Source: Chaunax sp. Z400 (Eukaryota > Chordata > Actinopteri > Lophiiformes > Chaunacidae). From it: DNA of 64,000 nucleotides. The notes beneath the pieces are model-generated. The model had not been told where the DNA came from. It did no database searches and saw nothing but the letters and a program-made list of their open reading frames with translations. The position numbers and the translations under genes are program-made. The stretch covers positions 6,561,992-6,625,991 of the forward strand of contig CM075194.1 in the NCBI GenBank assembly GCA_037577475.1, in the 5' to 3' direction. Below are positions 61,704-64,000 of this stretch, in pieces (positions within the stretch are counted from its first letter, which is position 1; each line of letters opens with the position of its first letter).

Positions 61704-63902
61704 GAGTCGTCTTCCTGAACTAGCTCGCAGGCTTCGCTCCATTTTATAGATTACATGTACGTATATATGAGTGGAAGATTTAAATGTTAGAGGATATAAG
61801 CCTTCGATCAATTCAAATCGCCATAATTGGAGTTGCAGGGTGATCCCCATGAAAGCAATATTTTAGTTCGTATAAATGGCCATGGGACACCACCAGTGAT
61901 TGTTTCTGCCACTGCAACTTTAGAATCGCTAAAATCCCTCAAAGCCTTCAGAAACACTGACGCCGCATTAAGCTTCTCAATACCCAGGCTGCTTAAAGAG
62001 ACTGCACTGATACCGGTAAATCTCAACGATGTAGGCAGGTTTACGTTTAATTTGTTTCAAAGGGACACACCTGAGATGAGTCAAAATGAGCTCGGATTTG
62101 AGGCAACACTTCTTTTAGACATTGTGAGTGCAATCTGCTGTTGTGTCCTCCGGGCAGTATTGCACCAATGTACACAGTGTGGAGAAGAAAAGAAGGGGGG
62201 GGAAAAAAGGAGTTGTTTCATGGCGTGGCTTTTTGTGAACCATAATTACTGCCTGAGGTTCTCATCGCCCCACCACTGCTGACGCAGGACTTTCTTGCAG
62301 GAACAGCACAGATGAAAGAAGCTGTTCTGTCAATAAAAAGATGGGTTTTTGCACAAAGAGTTGTGGTGTTACTGTCTTATATTTATTTCATCTATTGTCG
62401 AGACGATGTGGCTTTCAGTTGCACAATCCGTAACATCGGCTGGTTATAATAATGGCAATCTAAGAACTGAGGGTTAGTCTACATAACACGCATTGTAAGC
62501 CGCTTCCATTGAAGGGTGAGTTAAATGCTTATTGAAAACAAGTCCCTCAACCCAGTTTTCAAAATGCCCTTGAAAAATGAGACGTAATGTAAATGATTTT
62601 GTCTTGAATTTGAATCCGTTTGAGCTATTGCACACTTACTTTGATATCAGTCCAGCGCCTTAGAAATTGCCACTTCATTTTGCATTCATGCAGATTAAGC
62701 CTAACCACAGCTATGGCTTCAAAAACATTGTATGCACATGAGATTCTGAATGTATGGCATCATTATTACTGCATGTGTCTTGGTAATATAAATGTCTGTG
62801 TCCTCGAGCAATATCCATGTTCTATTTGCATTTCCCTGAACATGCCCAACTGTGTGTTGAATCAGAAATCATTCCTGCCGATTCATTTCAACTAATGCCT
62901 TCATATTAGTTCTAGTTAATATCCTCAAGGTCATAATTTTGACAGATCATAATGTCAGCAGGGCTGGACATAAACCTCCACCAACCCCCCCTGTCTGGCA
63001 GCTCCAGTCTGCTCACATCACACCTTAATTGACGGGGGGGAGAGGCAGACAGCACGGTCAGGCCAAGGCAATCGATTGTGACAAACAAATTAGAGACGAG
63101 TTTGAATGATTAAGTTATGTATTGATTTTGATTTAAACATTAACGGCTCATGTACTCAGAGAGATTAGATGGAAAGACGAAATGTAATCAATGCTTCCGT
63201 GTACATATCAGTGGGATTTAGCATGTGAAGAGATGGGTCAATGGGATAATAAGGGGCTGTGCAGACGCGCCGCTTTTGCTTTGTGGTTGGTGGGTAAGGA
63301 TTATGTGCAATGGGCAGGATTCCATGTAATGTGATTACAAACATTTAAATTTGATACACTGGGTTATTTTTATCAGCTACAGACAATTACAGACAATTTT
63401 GTTGATGCCATTTCCTTCCTGGTTTAATTCCTACTGCTACTTCAGTTTGAACACATGATGCACTTTTATTACAGCATTCTCTAAGGAACATTAGGAGTAA
63501 ATCAAAGATAATTTGACTTACCTGTACTACAAAATGACCATAATTTATCTGCAAGTGGCTGATAGGGCCATTGATCAAAACTAATGACTCAATTACTTGT
63601 TCTCCTCAGGTGTGAAGAGTCCAGCTTTTAAGCTCACTTCCCTGTTCTTCCCTTTTCTTGTTCTTTGCCATGAGACAATATGACAAATTCAGATAAAACA
63701 TGTTGTCTCACTGGGGATGTTTGAATAAAGTGAAAGCATAGAGTAAGCCTGCTGCTTGGCAGAAAATAAACAGGATGCTAAAACATTCATCTATTCAATA
63801 TCTAAACCAGCGTAGTCACTTAAGAGTCCTGATTGTGATTGGCTGACAGTTGTAAATTAACTTTTAGTGAGTTTCCTTACATTTCTAAACTAGAATGGCA
63901 CT
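61704..63902. other. Non-exonic sequence, no gene supported
   Basis: It includes a 151-codon plus-strand open frame at 61827-62282 without recognisable domain or convincing splice context, and ordinary AT-rich sequence to its right. The missing gfra4 signal-peptide exon was not recognised here. Confidence 0.45.
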
Positions 63903-64000
63903 AAAGGCCCATTTATGCTCTACGTTATAGATGGATACGGATCATTTTGTACGTATTTGGTACGTTTTCAGTGAGTTAACGGCTATGGAAGACGAAATGG
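63903..64000. mobile_element. Possible DNA transposon end, cut by the window edge
   Basis: AAAGGCCCATTTATGCTCTA followed by CGT/ACG-rich words (TACGTATTTGGTACG) resembles the terminal segment of a fish DNA element. The other end would be outside the window, so this is tentative. Confidence 0.35.

Noticed and set aside
1..64000. CRISPR arrays, operons or phage-like modules
   Set aside because: The tandem repeats lack regular spacers, and the window is clearly vertebrate genomic DNA.

Overview
This window is vertebrate nuclear DNA, almost certainly from a teleost fish and probably a percomorph. The evidence is split genes with GT-AG introns, low coding density, and many interspersed elements of types known from fish: tRNA-derived SINEs with an ATGAATGA-type tail, foldback DNA elements and mariner remnants. 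Nothing prokaryotic is present: no operons, ribosome binding sites, CRISPR arrays or insertion sequences.

I can support only one protein-coding gene. It lies on the minus strand between about 8.5 and 21.8 kb and is a GDNF-family receptor alpha, best matched to GFRA4. Five internal coding exons can be read with compatible intron phases throughout: 21780-21526 (domain 1), 19871-19791 (linker), 13799-13460 (domain 2), 10273-10164 (start of domain 3) and 8623-8489 (end of domain 3). They give a continuous cysteine-rich ectodomain of about 307 residues. The signal-peptide exon should lie at higher coordinates and the C-terminal/GPI exon(s) at lower coordinates. I found neither, so the gene is incomplete here. 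By family knowledge the product is a GPI-anchored co-receptor that presents a GDNF-family ligand (persephin for bird and mammal GFRA4) to the RET kinase.

Layout. 0-8.5 kb: presumed last intron or 3' side of the gene, with a degenerate TTAGGG-type array, an old SINE and a dispersed repeat. 8.5-21.8 kb: the gfra4 exons and their introns, one of which holds a small MITE. 21.8-64 kb: no recognisable exon. This stretch may be the long first intron and upstream DNA. It contains a 166-200 bp foldback element, a 33-bp minisatellite, a DNA transposon remnant, microsatellites, four further SINE copies, two mariner fragments and a SINE nested in a foldback MITE, separated by unique sequence that could be regulatory.

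The most unusual feature is a pair of related noncoding elements of about 270 bp at 50.0 and 61.4 kb, in opposite orientation. Each ends in a perfect 12-bp hairpin built on the same arm sequence, with TAAACATAT in the loop. A second, weaker related pair lies at 56.4 and 60.4 kb. These may be duplicated regulatory modules or RNA-forming elements, or copies of an undescribed repeat.
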